Assembly (NCBI GenBank): GCA_947627445.1
Contig: CANQWA010000004.1
Location: forward strand, 24,008-88,007
Source: an uncultured Ruminococcus sp.
GTDB lineage: Bacteria > Bacillota > Clostridia > Oscillospirales > Ruminococcaceae
Length of the DNA: 64,000 bases
Direction of reading: 5' to 3'
Shown one piece after another: positions 27,354-36,894 of the stretch. How positions within the stretch are numbered: position 1 is the stretch's first letter; each line of letters opens with the position of its first letter. A program made the translations under genes and the position numbers. The notes beneath the pieces were generated by a model. It made no database searches. It saw nothing but the letters and a program-made list of their open reading frames with translations, and was not told the DNA's origin.

Positions 27354-27794
27354 ATGAAAAGCATATCCGTCATAGATCCGCAAGGAAATTCGTATGAACC
27401 CACTTACCCCAAACGGGCAAAAGGTCTGGTCAAAAAAGGGCGGGCGCGGTTTGTCGATGCATGCACGATCTGTTTAACGTGCCCGTCCTGCACAGAGCAG
27501 GAGGTAACACCGATGACAAGCCAACAGAAACCCCTCACTGCGGCAGAAATCTTCACAGAGTTGAAACAGATTCGGGCGGAATCCAGCCACATCAACCTGG
27601 CAATGGAAAAGTTGGAAAAGATTCCCGCCGGATCTGATGCAGACACAGATATCTGCAAGGAAAAAACAGCAGCAATCCTGCAAATCGCAGTGGCAAGAGA
27701 AACGACCAATCAGGCGTTGATCCGCCTGTACGAAAAAATGTACAACGATGTTTCCTATGACAGTCATGAAGAAGAATCAGAAGTGAATTTGTAA
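27354..27794 (+). CDS. Small protein with a basic N-terminus and a CxxCxxCxxC cluster
   Basis: Function not recognised. The 146-residue product starts MKSISVIDPQGNSYEPTYPKR (positions 1-21), continues with RAKGLVKKGRARFVDACTI and has cysteines at 37, 40, 43 and 46, a spacing suitable for zinc or an Fe-S cluster. The first 45 residues resemble a short conserved segment I have seen in other Clostridial hypothetical proteins, and faintly an RRXRR-type motif. The C-terminal 90 residues look helical and hydrophilic. AAAGGA precedes the ATG at 27354; the frame is open to 27246 but without support. It has its own consensus promoter and a terminator, so it is a stand-alone unit. Confidence 0.7.
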   Translation: MKSISVIDPQGNSYEPTYPKRAKGLVKKGRARFVDACTICLTCPSCTEQEVTPMTSQQKPLTAAEIFTELKQIRAESSHINLAMEKLEKIPAGSDADTDICKEKTAAILQIAVARETTNQALIRLYEKMYNDVSYDSHEEESEVNL

Positions 27795-27825
27795 CTGATT
27801 TCCTTCCCGTTGTACCACCAAAAAA

Positions 27826-27862
27826 TAAAACCTCTGTCGAAAATTCCGGCGGAGGTTTTCCT
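27826..27862 (+). terminator. Terminator after the Cys-cluster protein
   Basis: AAAACCTCTGTCG (27826-27838) with CGGCGGAGGTTTT (27847-27859), with two internal mismatches, followed by CC. Confidence 0.7.
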
Positions 27863-27896
27863 ATCTGTAAAATTTTTTGGGTTTCTGCAGAAAGAC

Positions 27897-27925
27897 TTGA
27901 CAAAAAACCGAAAAAAGGGTATCAT
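27897..27925 (+). promoter_or_regulatory. guaB promoter
   Basis: TTGACA (27897-27902), 17-base spacer, TATCAT (27920-27925). No purine riboswitch fold is visible in the short leader. Confidence 0.75.
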
Positions 27926-27941
27926 AGATATAATAACCTGA

Positions 27942-29465
<1,524 letters not shown>

Positions 29466-29481
29466 AAAAAAGTTGAAAGTC

Positions 29482-29516
29482 AACGCCGTGAGAATATCCA
29501 CTCACGGCGTTTTTTG
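29482..29516 (+). terminator. Terminator after guaB
   Basis: AACGCCGTGAG (29482-29492) pairs perfectly with CTCACGGCGTT (29501-29511), followed by TTTTT. Confidence 0.95.
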
Positions 29517-29527
29517 GGTTGAAATGA

Positions 29528-29628
29528 TTTTGGAGAGCAGATAGGGCAGGAACAATCATCGAATTCATAGGCAAACCCGCATAAAGAGCGCCTATCGACT
29601 TTGCCTATAGAATTTCTATCCCAAAATT
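29528..29628. repeat. Palindromic intergenic element (copy B of the CAAACCCGC family)
   Basis: The core CAAACCCGCATAAAGAGCG (29572-29590) matches the left end of the element at 6682. It sits in the loop of a long imperfect hairpin: GAATTCATAGGCAAA (from 29561) pairs with TTTGCCTATAGAATT, and outer ATTTTGG/CCAAAAT segments also match. Confidence 0.6.
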
Positions 29629-29638
29629 TTTTTCTATC

Positions 29639-29667
29639 TTGACAAATTCTTTGGAAATTGTTATAAT
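29639..29667 (+). promoter_or_regulatory. Promoter of the ABC transport operon
   Basis: TTGACA (29639-29644), 17-base spacer, TATAAT (29662-29667), a perfect consensus. The leader to the TTG start is about 115 bases. Confidence 0.9.
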
Positions 29668-29789
29668 AAATAAGGATTACTGCGTAAAAATTCTGTTTAG
29701 ATTGCAGAATAACCGCAGAAATGCCGGAAAGGTCTGGCAGAAATACGACACGGTGTGCCATGGACACACCCGAAAAGGAGGAAAGGGCT

Positions 29790-32700
29790 TTGGCAAATCA
29801 TCATCGACAGAAGCGCCTGTATGCCGCTTTGCTTGCCTGTCTCATCACAGGCACAGCGCTGCCTACCACGGTTTTTGCAGAACAACCTGAGGTCATTCTG
29901 GATCTTCCTGTCACCACCGCCCCTCTACAGGATTCCGACGAAGATGGGGCATATGATATGATGCTCCTGCATGCTGCCGCCGAAGTCGCCACAACGGTCA
30001 CTGACACAGATACTGCCGGATCGTTGTACTACGAGCAGCAACAGACTTATAGTGATTATTATGACACGTATGCGGGAGAAAAACGACCTGACCAGGAGAT
30101 CACCCTCCGGGGTGTGGATTATACCAGTGCCGACTGCGACGAGTTTCACAAGGGAACATATACCGGTACGGTGGACGATACCATTAAAGATGATGTGTTG
30201 ATCTGGAACAGTGCTTCCGGCAGCTTTACCTATACCATAAATGTACCGGAAACCGGCATCTACTGTGCCCAGGTTTCCTATTGTCCCATTGTTTCCAATA
30301 CCTCTGAGATTTCTGTTTCTCTGGCAATCGACGGAGAAGTGCCGTACGATACCGCCTCACGTATGACTCTAAACAAGATCTATCAGAATAAAGAAGACAT
30401 CCGTACCGATAGTCTGGGCAATCAGGTGCGTCCTTCTCAGATACAGGCGGAGCGGTGGCAGACCTGTTGGATCGGAGATTCCGACGGTTTATTCAATGAC
30501 CCACTGATCTTTTATCTGGAAGAGGGGTCGCATCAACTGACGCTCTCTTCTCAAAAAGCATACTTTGCGCTGGAATCGATCTGCTTTGCACAGCCGGAAT
30601 CCATACCGGATTATGACACCTATGCGGGCAGCATCCATGCTTCTGTGACAAAGGAAAACACGCCGTCGGGATTGCTGCGCATCGAAGGCGAAAATGCCGT
30701 CAGCAAATCGGATTCCGTGCTCTATCCCACCTACGACAATTCTAACAGCGCCGTTTCTCCGGCGGATCCCAAGCATATGGTCTACAACACCATCGGTCAG
30801 GGCAACTGGGACAAGGCGCTTCAAACCATCACATGGGAAATCGGAGCTGGCTCTCTGCCCGGTGACGGCTGGTATAAGCTGGGCATCAAGGCTCGCCAGG
30901 AGGAAATGCGCGGCTTCTATTCCAACCGCCGCATCTACATCGACGGTGTTGTGCCCTGTGAAGAAATGGAACAGGTGAAGTTCTACTACAACACCGACTT
31001 TCAGCTTACCACCGTGACGGATGACAGCGGTGAAGCGGTCTATATCTATCTCACCGCCAATGAGCCGCACACCATCACCATGGAAGCCATTCCCGGTGAC
31101 ATTGGCGATTCCATGCGTCAGCTGGATGCCATTGTCCTGGATCTCAATACTTATTATAGAAAGATCGTCATGATCACCGGTCCTGAGCCGGATAAATACA
31201 CCGACTATTACGTCCATGAAAAGATTCCGGAACTGGTGGGCGAAATGGAGCGCATGTCCGGTGAACTGAAAACCATCCAGAAGGATATCGAGTCTCTGGC
31301 AAATTCCGAAGGCTCGGAAGCGGCTTCTCTGGAGCAGATGACCGTCATTCTGGATAAGTGCGTGAAAAGTCCGCTGAAGATTCCGAACTATCTCTCCCAG
31401 ATCAAGGATTATATCACATCCCTGTCTGCGTGGATGCGTGACTACAGAGACCAGCCTCTGGAAGTGGACTATCTGGAGTTAGCCTCTCCAGACCAATCCT
31501 TTACCGCCATGAAGTCCGGATTCTGGAAGTCTCTTTCCTACAGTTTCCAGCGGTTCATCGCTTCTTTTCACGAAAATTACAGCTCGCTGTCCTCTGTCAC
31601 TGGTGAGGATGCTATCGAAGTCTGGGTACAGCAGGGACGGGATCAGGCACAGGTAGTCAAAGATCTGGTGGAATCCGAATTCCAAGTGCAGTATGACATC
31701 CCTATTTCTGTCAACCTGGTTGTGGGCGGCGTCGTAGAAGCCACACTGGCAGACAAAGGTCCTGACGTGGCATTGTACTTAGGCGGTGAATTTCCGGTAA
31801 ATCTGGCAGCACGTGGCTTGCTCACGGATATTTCCCGCCTGGATGGTTATGATGCGGTCAAATCCCAGTATCAGGAAACCGCTATGGTACCCTATCAGTA
31901 CGAGGGCGGCACATATGGCGTACCTTTGACCCGCAGCTGGGCAATGATGTTCTACCGTAAGGATGTTCTCAGTGAACTGGGCTTTACCGATGCTCCCGAG
32001 ACATGGGACGATCTCATCGACATGCTTCCTGCACTCCAGCGGAACTACATGTCCGCCGGTCTGATTCTTCCGGCAGTTGCCGCAGATGCCAACCAGGCGA
32101 CCATTTCTGCCGCAACTGAATCCGGTTTGACCTTTGCGGCGCTAATGCTCCAGCGTAACCAGAACTATTATAATGATATACAGACTGAGACCACATTCAA
32201 TTCTAACGAGGCCATTGATTCCTTTGAGATGTGGACGGATTTCTATACCAAGTACGACTTTGACCAGCAATACGATGGCTTCAGCCGTTTTCGTACCGGT
32301 GAATATCCCATTGTGGTGGCGGATTACTGCTCCTTTTTCAATCAGCTGGCAGTTGCCGCACCGGAGATCAGCGGTTTGTGGGGCTTTGCACCCATTCCCG
32401 GCACGCTCCGAGAGGATGGTACCATTTCTCATGCGGTCAATTCCAACAACACTGGTGCAGTCATTTTTAATCAAGTCGATAAAAAGACAAACGGTATTGA
32501 CAATGCGTGGACGTTTTTAAAATGGTTCTGCTCCACAGAGGTGCAGGTGGAATACGGCACCCAGATCGAAGGTTTGATGGGGCAGATGGGACGCTATGCC
32601 ACTGCGGATATGGAGGCGCTGAAACAGCTCGCCTGGTCTGTGGACGAAGCAGACACCATCTTAGGGGCAATGGATGAGCTTCAGGAGATTCCCATTATCC

Positions 32701-32852
32701 CGGCATCTTATTCCGTCACACGAAATGTGATGAATGCATTTCGTGAAGTGGTTAACAACAACGAGAATCCTCGTGATACGCTGATGACCTATAACCGTGA
32801 TATTAACGAGGAGATCACCAGAAAGCGTGAGAACCTCGGATTAGAACCATAA
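29790..32852 (+). CDS. Large ABC-type extracellular solute-binding protein with carbohydrate-binding-like N-terminus
   Basis: A secreted substrate-binding protein of the sugar (family 1) type. The start is TTG at 29790, because AAAGGAGGAA lies just upstream and the reading begins a signal peptide (about 1-31, ending TTVFA); upstream ATGs lack a site. The 1020-residue protein has a Tyr-rich N-terminal region with two beta-rich modules (about 80-250 and 285-450; the second begins LRIEGENAV, as in CBM6/35-type domains), a helical section (about 465-530), and a solute-binding domain (about 590-1010: YGVPLTRSWAMMFYRKDVL, WGFAPIPGT, WTFLKWFCS). Typical binding proteins have about 420 residues. No lipobox cysteine follows the signal peptide, unusual for a Gram-positive binding protein. 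Confidence 0.85.
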   Translation: MANHHRQKRLYAALLACLITGTALPTTVFAEQPEVILDLPVTTAPLQDSDEDGAYDMMLLHAAAEVATTVTDTDTAGSLYYEQQQTYSDYYDTYAGEKRPDQEITLRGVDYTSADCDEFHKGTYTGTVDDTIKDDVLIWNSASGSFTYTINVPETGIYCAQVSYCPIVSNTSEISVSLAIDGEVPYDTASRMTLNKIYQNKEDIRTDSLGNQVRPSQIQAERWQTCWIGDSDGLFNDPLIFYLEEGSHQLTLSSQKAYFALESICFAQPESIPDYDTYAGSIHASVTKENTPSGLLRIEGENAVSKSDSVLYPTYDNSNSAVSPADPKHMVYNTIGQGNWDKALQTITWEIGAGSLPGDGWYKLGIKARQEEMRGFYSNRRIYIDGVVPCEEMEQVKFYYNTDFQLTTVTDDSGEAVYIYLTANEPHTITMEAIPGDIGDSMRQLDAIVLDLNTYYRKIVMITGPEPDKYTDYYVHEKIPELVGEMERMSGELKTIQKDIESLANSEGSEAASLEQMTVILDKCVKSPLKIPNYLSQIKDYITSLSAWMRDYRDQPLEVDYLELASPDQSFTAMKSGFWKSLSYSFQRFIASFHENYSSLSSVTGEDAIEVWVQQGRDQAQVVKDLVESEFQVQYDIPISVNLVVGGVVEATLADKGPDVALYLGGEFPVNLAARGLLTDISRLDGYDAVKSQYQETAMVPYQYEGGTYGVPLTRSWAMMFYRKDVLSELGFTDAPETWDDLIDMLPALQRNYMSAGLILPAVAADANQATISAATESGLTFAALMLQRNQNYYNDIQTETTFNSNEAIDSFEMWTDFYTKYDFDQQYDGFSRFRTGEYPIVVADYCSFFNQLAVAAPEISGLWGFAPIPGTLREDGTISHAVNSNNTGAVIFNQVDKKTNGIDNAWTFLKWFCSTEVQVEYGTQIEGLMGQMGRYATADMEALKQLAWSVDEADTILGAMDELQEIPIIPASYSVTRNVMNAFREVVNNNENPRDTLMTYNRDINEEITRKRENLGLEP

Positions 32853-32861
32853 AAGGAGGCG

Positions 32862-33803
32862 ATGAACTTGCTGGATTCTGCTGAAATCGGAAAAAGAACC
32901 CGAAAGGAAAACCGGCGGCTGACATGGCTGGCGGTGAAACAGAACAAATCAAGCTATCTGATGATTCTGCCCTTTATGCTGTTTTTTCTGGTATTTACCA
33001 TTGTACCAGTGGTGATGTCGCTGCCAATGGGCTTCACAGACTTCAACATGGTGCAGATGCCGAAGTTTGTCGGTCTGTCCAACTATACCACCCTGTTTTT
33101 GTCGGATAAGATCTTCATTCAGTCCATCCGTGTGACATTGGTATTTGCCCTGTTTACAGGACCAATCAGCTATATTCTGTGCTTTTTACTGGCATGGCTC
33201 ATCAATGAACTGCATCCCAGACTCCGCACGATCTTTACCCTGATCTTCTATGCGCCGTCTATGGCGAATGTGTATACCGTTTGGAAACTGATCTTCAGCG
33301 GTGATTCCTACGGCTATATCAACTCTTTCCTGCTGGATCTGGGTATCATCAGTTCACCCATTCAGTGGCTGACCGACGGCAACTATGTACTGGGGGTTAC
33401 CATTGTCGTACAGATGTGGATCAGCCTGGGCGCAGGCTTTCTGGCGCTGCGTGCCGGCTTCCAGAATATCGACCGCTCTCAGTATGAAGCCGGTGCCATA
33501 GAAGGCATCAAGAGCCGCTGGCAGGAGCTGATCTACATCACCATCCCATCCATGGGACCGCAGCTGATGTTTGCGGCAGTCATGCAGATCGTCAGTTCTT
33601 TTACCGCTGGTACGGTCTCCCAGAATCTGGTGGGATTCCCCAGTACCGACTATCAGGCGCATACCATTATGAACCATGCCTATGACTACGGCTGGATCCG
33701 CTACGAGATGGGTTATGCTTCTGCGATCTGTATGATCTTATTTGTGGTCATGTACATCTTGAACAAGCTGATCGGCAAGATACTTAGCAAGTACATGGAC
33801 TGA
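32862..33803 (+). CDS. Sugar ABC transporter permease (MalF/UgpA type)
   Basis: Membrane subunit of a carbohydrate importer. The 313-residue product has about six transmembrane segments, starting with LMILPFMLFFLVFTIVPVVMS, and the cytoplasmic EAA loop YEAGAIEGIKSRWQELIYITIPS that contacts the ATPase. AAAGGAGG precedes the ATG nine bases after the binding-protein gene. It pairs with the next gene as the first of two permease dimers in this operon. Substrate cannot be named from sequence; sugar-type family membership is clear. Confidence 0.93.
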   Translation: MNLLDSAEIGKRTRKENRRLTWLAVKQNKSSYLMILPFMLFFLVFTIVPVVMSLPMGFTDFNMVQMPKFVGLSNYTTLFLSDKIFIQSIRVTLVFALFTGPISYILCFLLAWLINELHPRLRTIFTLIFYAPSMANVYTVWKLIFSGDSYGYINSFLLDLGIISSPIQWLTDGNYVLGVTIVVQMWISLGAGFLALRAGFQNIDRSQYEAGAIEGIKSRWQELIYITIPSMGPQLMFAAVMQIVSSFTAGTVSQNLVGFPSTDYQAHTIMNHAYDYGWIRYEMGYASAICMILFVVMYILNKLIGKILSKYMD

Positions 33804-33815
33804 GGAGGGTGCAGT

Positions 33816-34703
33816 ATGGCGAAAAAAGAAAAAGGATACGGCACTCATCTGAAAGTGTCAACCAAGCGTGCCGGACACAAGATTGGCGGAACTATTGGTA
33901 TCTTTATCTTCCTGCTGGTGCTGGCATTGTTCATGGCACTGCCCATTTATCTGGCAGTTGTCATGTCCCTGAAACCCGTGCAGGAATTGTTTGTGTTTCC
34001 GCCCAAGCTCTATGTCATTGATCCCACGTTGTCCAACTACAGCGCTATGTTTCGGCTCTGCTCCGATCTGTGGGTGCCTTTTTCCCGTTATGTGGTCAAC
34101 AGCGTTGGCGTAACAGTGACGGTGACGGTCTGTCAGGTCATATTTGCCTCTATGGCGGCATTTTGTCTGGCGAAGGTTCGATTTCCTGGTGCGAAGGCGA
34201 TCAATGCCATCATCGTGGTATCGCTTTTGTATCAGAGCAATGTTATCTACATCATGCAGTATATGGTCATGGCAAAGCTGCACATGATTGACACACCATG
34301 GGCGCTGATCTTGCCGTCCATTGCCGCCCCCATGAACCTTTTCCTGATGCGCCAGTCCATGAGCCAGGTGCCGGACGCCATGATCGAAGCGGCAAAGGTG
34401 GACGGCGCAGGCATGTTTCGCATCTGCTGGCAGATTGTCATGCCCAATCAGAAGCCGGCGCTGATGACGGTGATTATCTTTTCTTTTCAGGCGGCGTGGA
34501 ACATTCAGGGCGGTACGCTGGTATTCAGCGAATCCCTGAAAACACTGCCCACTGTGGTACAGCAAGCAGCCGCAGCCGGTCTGGCAAGAGCCGGTGTTGC
34601 CATGGCAGCAGCCGTATTCATGCTGGTACCGCCCATTGTCATTTTTATGCTGGCACAGCGGCAAGTCATCGAAACCATGGCGCATTCGGGCATCAAGGAT
34701 TAA
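33816..34703 (+). CDS. Sugar ABC transporter permease (MalG/UgpE type)
   Basis: Second membrane subunit of the first dimer. The 295-residue product has about six transmembrane segments, beginning with a long one at about 24-47, and an EAA loop DAMIEAAKVDGAGMFRICWQIVMP. GAGGAGGGTG lies upstream of the ATG, 12 bases after the partner gene. The next gene follows after 17 bases. Confidence 0.93.
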   Translation: MAKKEKGYGTHLKVSTKRAGHKIGGTIGIFIFLLVLALFMALPIYLAVVMSLKPVQELFVFPPKLYVIDPTLSNYSAMFRLCSDLWVPFSRYVVNSVGVTVTVTVCQVIFASMAAFCLAKVRFPGAKAINAIIVVSLLYQSNVIYIMQYMVMAKLHMIDTPWALILPSIAAPMNLFLMRQSMSQVPDAMIEAAKVDGAGMFRICWQIVMPNQKPALMTVIIFSFQAAWNIQGGTLVFSESLKTLPTVVQQAAAAGLARAGVAMAAAVFMLVPPIVIFMLAQRQVIETMAHSGIKD

Positions 34704-34720
34704 AGAGAGGGTGAGGTTAC

Positions 34721-36238
34721 TTGCAGAATCAGGCAAAACATCTGGCAGCAGCATGTCTGTCGGGGCTGATCCTTTCAGTGCTTCTGGGCACACAGGCAGT
34801 TTCGGCAGCAGAGCATTACCATGTGTATAATTATGACCGATGGAGCGAAGCCACACCGTCACAGGCAGGCTATGAGGCAACCCGTACTGTCAGTGGTCTG
34901 GATTTGGGCTGCGGGGCGTTCAACACGCCCTCAGATCTGTTCCGGGATTGGCAGGATCGCTTTTACATCGTAGATACGGGCAATAATCGTGTGGTCATCA
35001 CCGACAGCGCATTCACCAAGGCGGATGGCATTCTCGAAAACTTCACCACCCCGGAGGGAGGCAAGACCACCCTGAAATCCCCGGAAGGTATCTATGTGTC
35101 CGAGGATACCGGGCTGGTCTATATTGCCGATACAGGAAATTCCCGGCTTCTGGTGTGTGATGAAAGCGGCAACGTGCAGATGGAACTGACACGTCCCGAT
35201 TCCAGCCTCTACGAGAATGAGACGTTCAAGCCGCAGAAGGTGGTTGTGGATAAAGCCGGCAACATCTATATGGTGCTGAATAACATCACCAACGGTGCGG
35301 CAATGTTCAACAGCGATGGCGAATTTTTGGGCTATTTTGGCGCTAATGCGGTGGAGGCTACCGCAGAGGTCGTGGCAAATTACTTCTGGAATCTCATCGC
35401 CACTGACGAAATGCGTGCCAATTCCTCCCGGAATGTGGCAGCTGGCATCACCAATTTTGACATCGATGATGAGGGCTTTATTTATACGGTGACCCAATCT
35501 TCGGCTTCGGGATCGGATCGTGTGAAAAAGGTCAATCCCGCAGGCTATAATCTGTATTCTCAGTTTGATGTGACCTTTGGCGATCTGGAATCCCTCTACG
35601 ATTCCAACACCAATCAGAACCACACCACCCAGATGGTGGATATCGACATGGATGACATTGGGCGGCTGAATTGCCTGGATCTGGAGACCGGACGGGTGTT
35701 CCAGTACGATGAGGACGGCAACCTGCTGTTTATCATGGGAACCATCGCAGACCAGACCGGCGGTTTTTCCATCAAGGTGTCGGCGCTGGAGACCATGGGC
35801 GAAAACATCTATGTGGCGGATTCTATGGAAGGTACCGTCACCATTTTCACCGAGACGGAATTCGGCGGCATTGTCCACGAAGCTGTCTCGTTGTATAACG
35901 ACGGTTATTACGCTGAGGCATTAGAGCCATGGCGTGAGGTTCTGAAACGGGACGGCAATTACCGCATGGCGTATATCGGGATTTCCTCTGCCCTATACAA
36001 TGAAGGGGACTATGAGAATTCCATGAAATACGCCAAGCTGGCAGAATCTCCCAGGCAGTACAACAAGGCGTTTGAGGGCTATCGTTCCGAATGGCTGAAC
36101 CGGAACTTTACCTGGGTGATCTTAGCAGCAGCGGTGGTCATCGCCATGATGATCGTCCTGTATGTATGGAACAAAAAGAAGAAGAAAAATCAGCCGAAAA
36201 ACCTGATTGAAATGTTGCACGAGGGAGAGGAGGAGTGA
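34721..36238 (+). CDS. Membrane-anchored NHL-repeat/TPR protein of the transport operon
   Basis: Probable extracytoplasmic interaction protein. The start is TTG at 34721, with AGAGAGGGTGAGG upstream. The 505-residue product has a signal sequence (about 1-29), NHL-type beta-propeller repeats ([41 protein letters not shown] and similar, about 60-375), a TPR-like helical pair (about 385-450: [21 protein letters not shown]), then one transmembrane helix (about 462-484) and a Lys-rich cytoplasmic tail. So the propeller faces outside. It may bind carbohydrate or organise the transporter; this is inference from topology and context. Confidence 0.8.
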   Translation: MQNQAKHLAAACLSGLILSVLLGTQAVSAAEHYHVYNYDRWSEATPSQAGYEATRTVSGLDLGCGAFNTPSDLFRDWQDRFYIVDTGNNRVVITDSAFTKADGILENFTTPEGGKTTLKSPEGIYVSEDTGLVYIADTGNSRLLVCDESGNVQMELTRPDSSLYENETFKPQKVVVDKAGNIYMVLNNITNGAAMFNSDGEFLGYFGANAVEATAEVVANYFWNLIATDEMRANSSRNVAAGITNFDIDDEGFIYTVTQSSASGSDRVKKVNPAGYNLYSQFDVTFGDLESLYDSNTNQNHTTQMVDIDMDDIGRLNCLDLETGRVFQYDEDGNLLFIMGTIADQTGGFSIKVSALETMGENIYVADSMEGTVTIFTETEFGGIVHEAVSLYNDGYYAEALEPWREVLKRDGNYRMAYIGISSALYNEGDYENSMKYAKLAESPRQYNKAFEGYRSEWLNRNFTWVILAAAVVIAMMIVLYVWNKKKKKNQPKNLIEMLHEGEEE

Positions 36239-36245
36239 TGCGGCT

Positions 36246-36875
36246 ATGATGGATCTGACACAAAAGCAGTGGGTGAAGCACAGCGTATTTCACCCCTTTG
36301 AAGGCTTTGAGGATCTGCGCTGGAAAAAAGGCGGCTCGGTGCTGTATGCCAGCATCGTGGTGCTGCTCTGGTTCGTTGCCTCTATCCTTTATGAGAAGCT
36401 CTATGGCTTTCAGTTCTACGTTTCCTCTGGAAAACTGTTCAGCATCGTTCCCTACATCGTACAAACCATCGCCCTGTTTCTGGTGTGGGTCATCGGAAAC
36501 TGGTCGATCTGCACTTTGCTGGAGGGGGAGGGCACCATCAGGAATATCTATATCTACAGTGCTTATGCTTTGATTCCTTATGTGGTCAGCATGTATGTGG
36601 ACACACTTCTCTCCCATATCTTGGTTCGGGACGAGGAGATCTTTATTACCTGTGTTCGGGTGGTCGGACTGTTATGGACGGTGCTGCTGATGTTTAACGC
36701 CATCAAGGCAGTGCATCAGTATTCTATTCCCAAGACCATTTTCGCCATCATTCTGACCATTGTGGCAATGCTCATCATTCTGATTTTGCTGGTGCTGCTG
36801 GTGGCATTGTTTCAGCAGGTATACGTATTCATTTCTTCCGTCTGGACGGAAATCACATATCGAGTGAGAGTATAG
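36246..36875 (+). CDS. Yip1-family multi-pass membrane protein
   Basis: The 209-residue product has five or six transmembrane segments (about 35-50, 72-92, 104-124, 138-158, 172-200) after an amphipathic start [21 protein letters not shown], typical of bacterial Yip1-domain proteins. The biochemical role of these in bacteria is not known. Two adjacent ATGs (36246, 36249) both suit the upstream GAGGAGGAG; the first is given. It sits between the NHL protein and the DUF5696-like gene, with 7-19 base gaps, so it belongs to the operon. Confidence 0.75.
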   Translation: MMDLTQKQWVKHSVFHPFEGFEDLRWKKGGSVLYASIVVLLWFVASILYEKLYGFQFYVSSGKLFSIVPYIVQTIALFLVWVIGNWSICTLLEGEGTIRNIYIYSAYALIPYVVSMYVDTLLSHILVRDEEIFITCVRVVGLLWTVLLMFNAIKAVHQYSIPKTIFAIILTIVAMLIILILLVLLVALFQQVYVFISSVWTEITYRVRV

Positions 36876-36894
36876 AAAGGACGGTGGAACTCCG

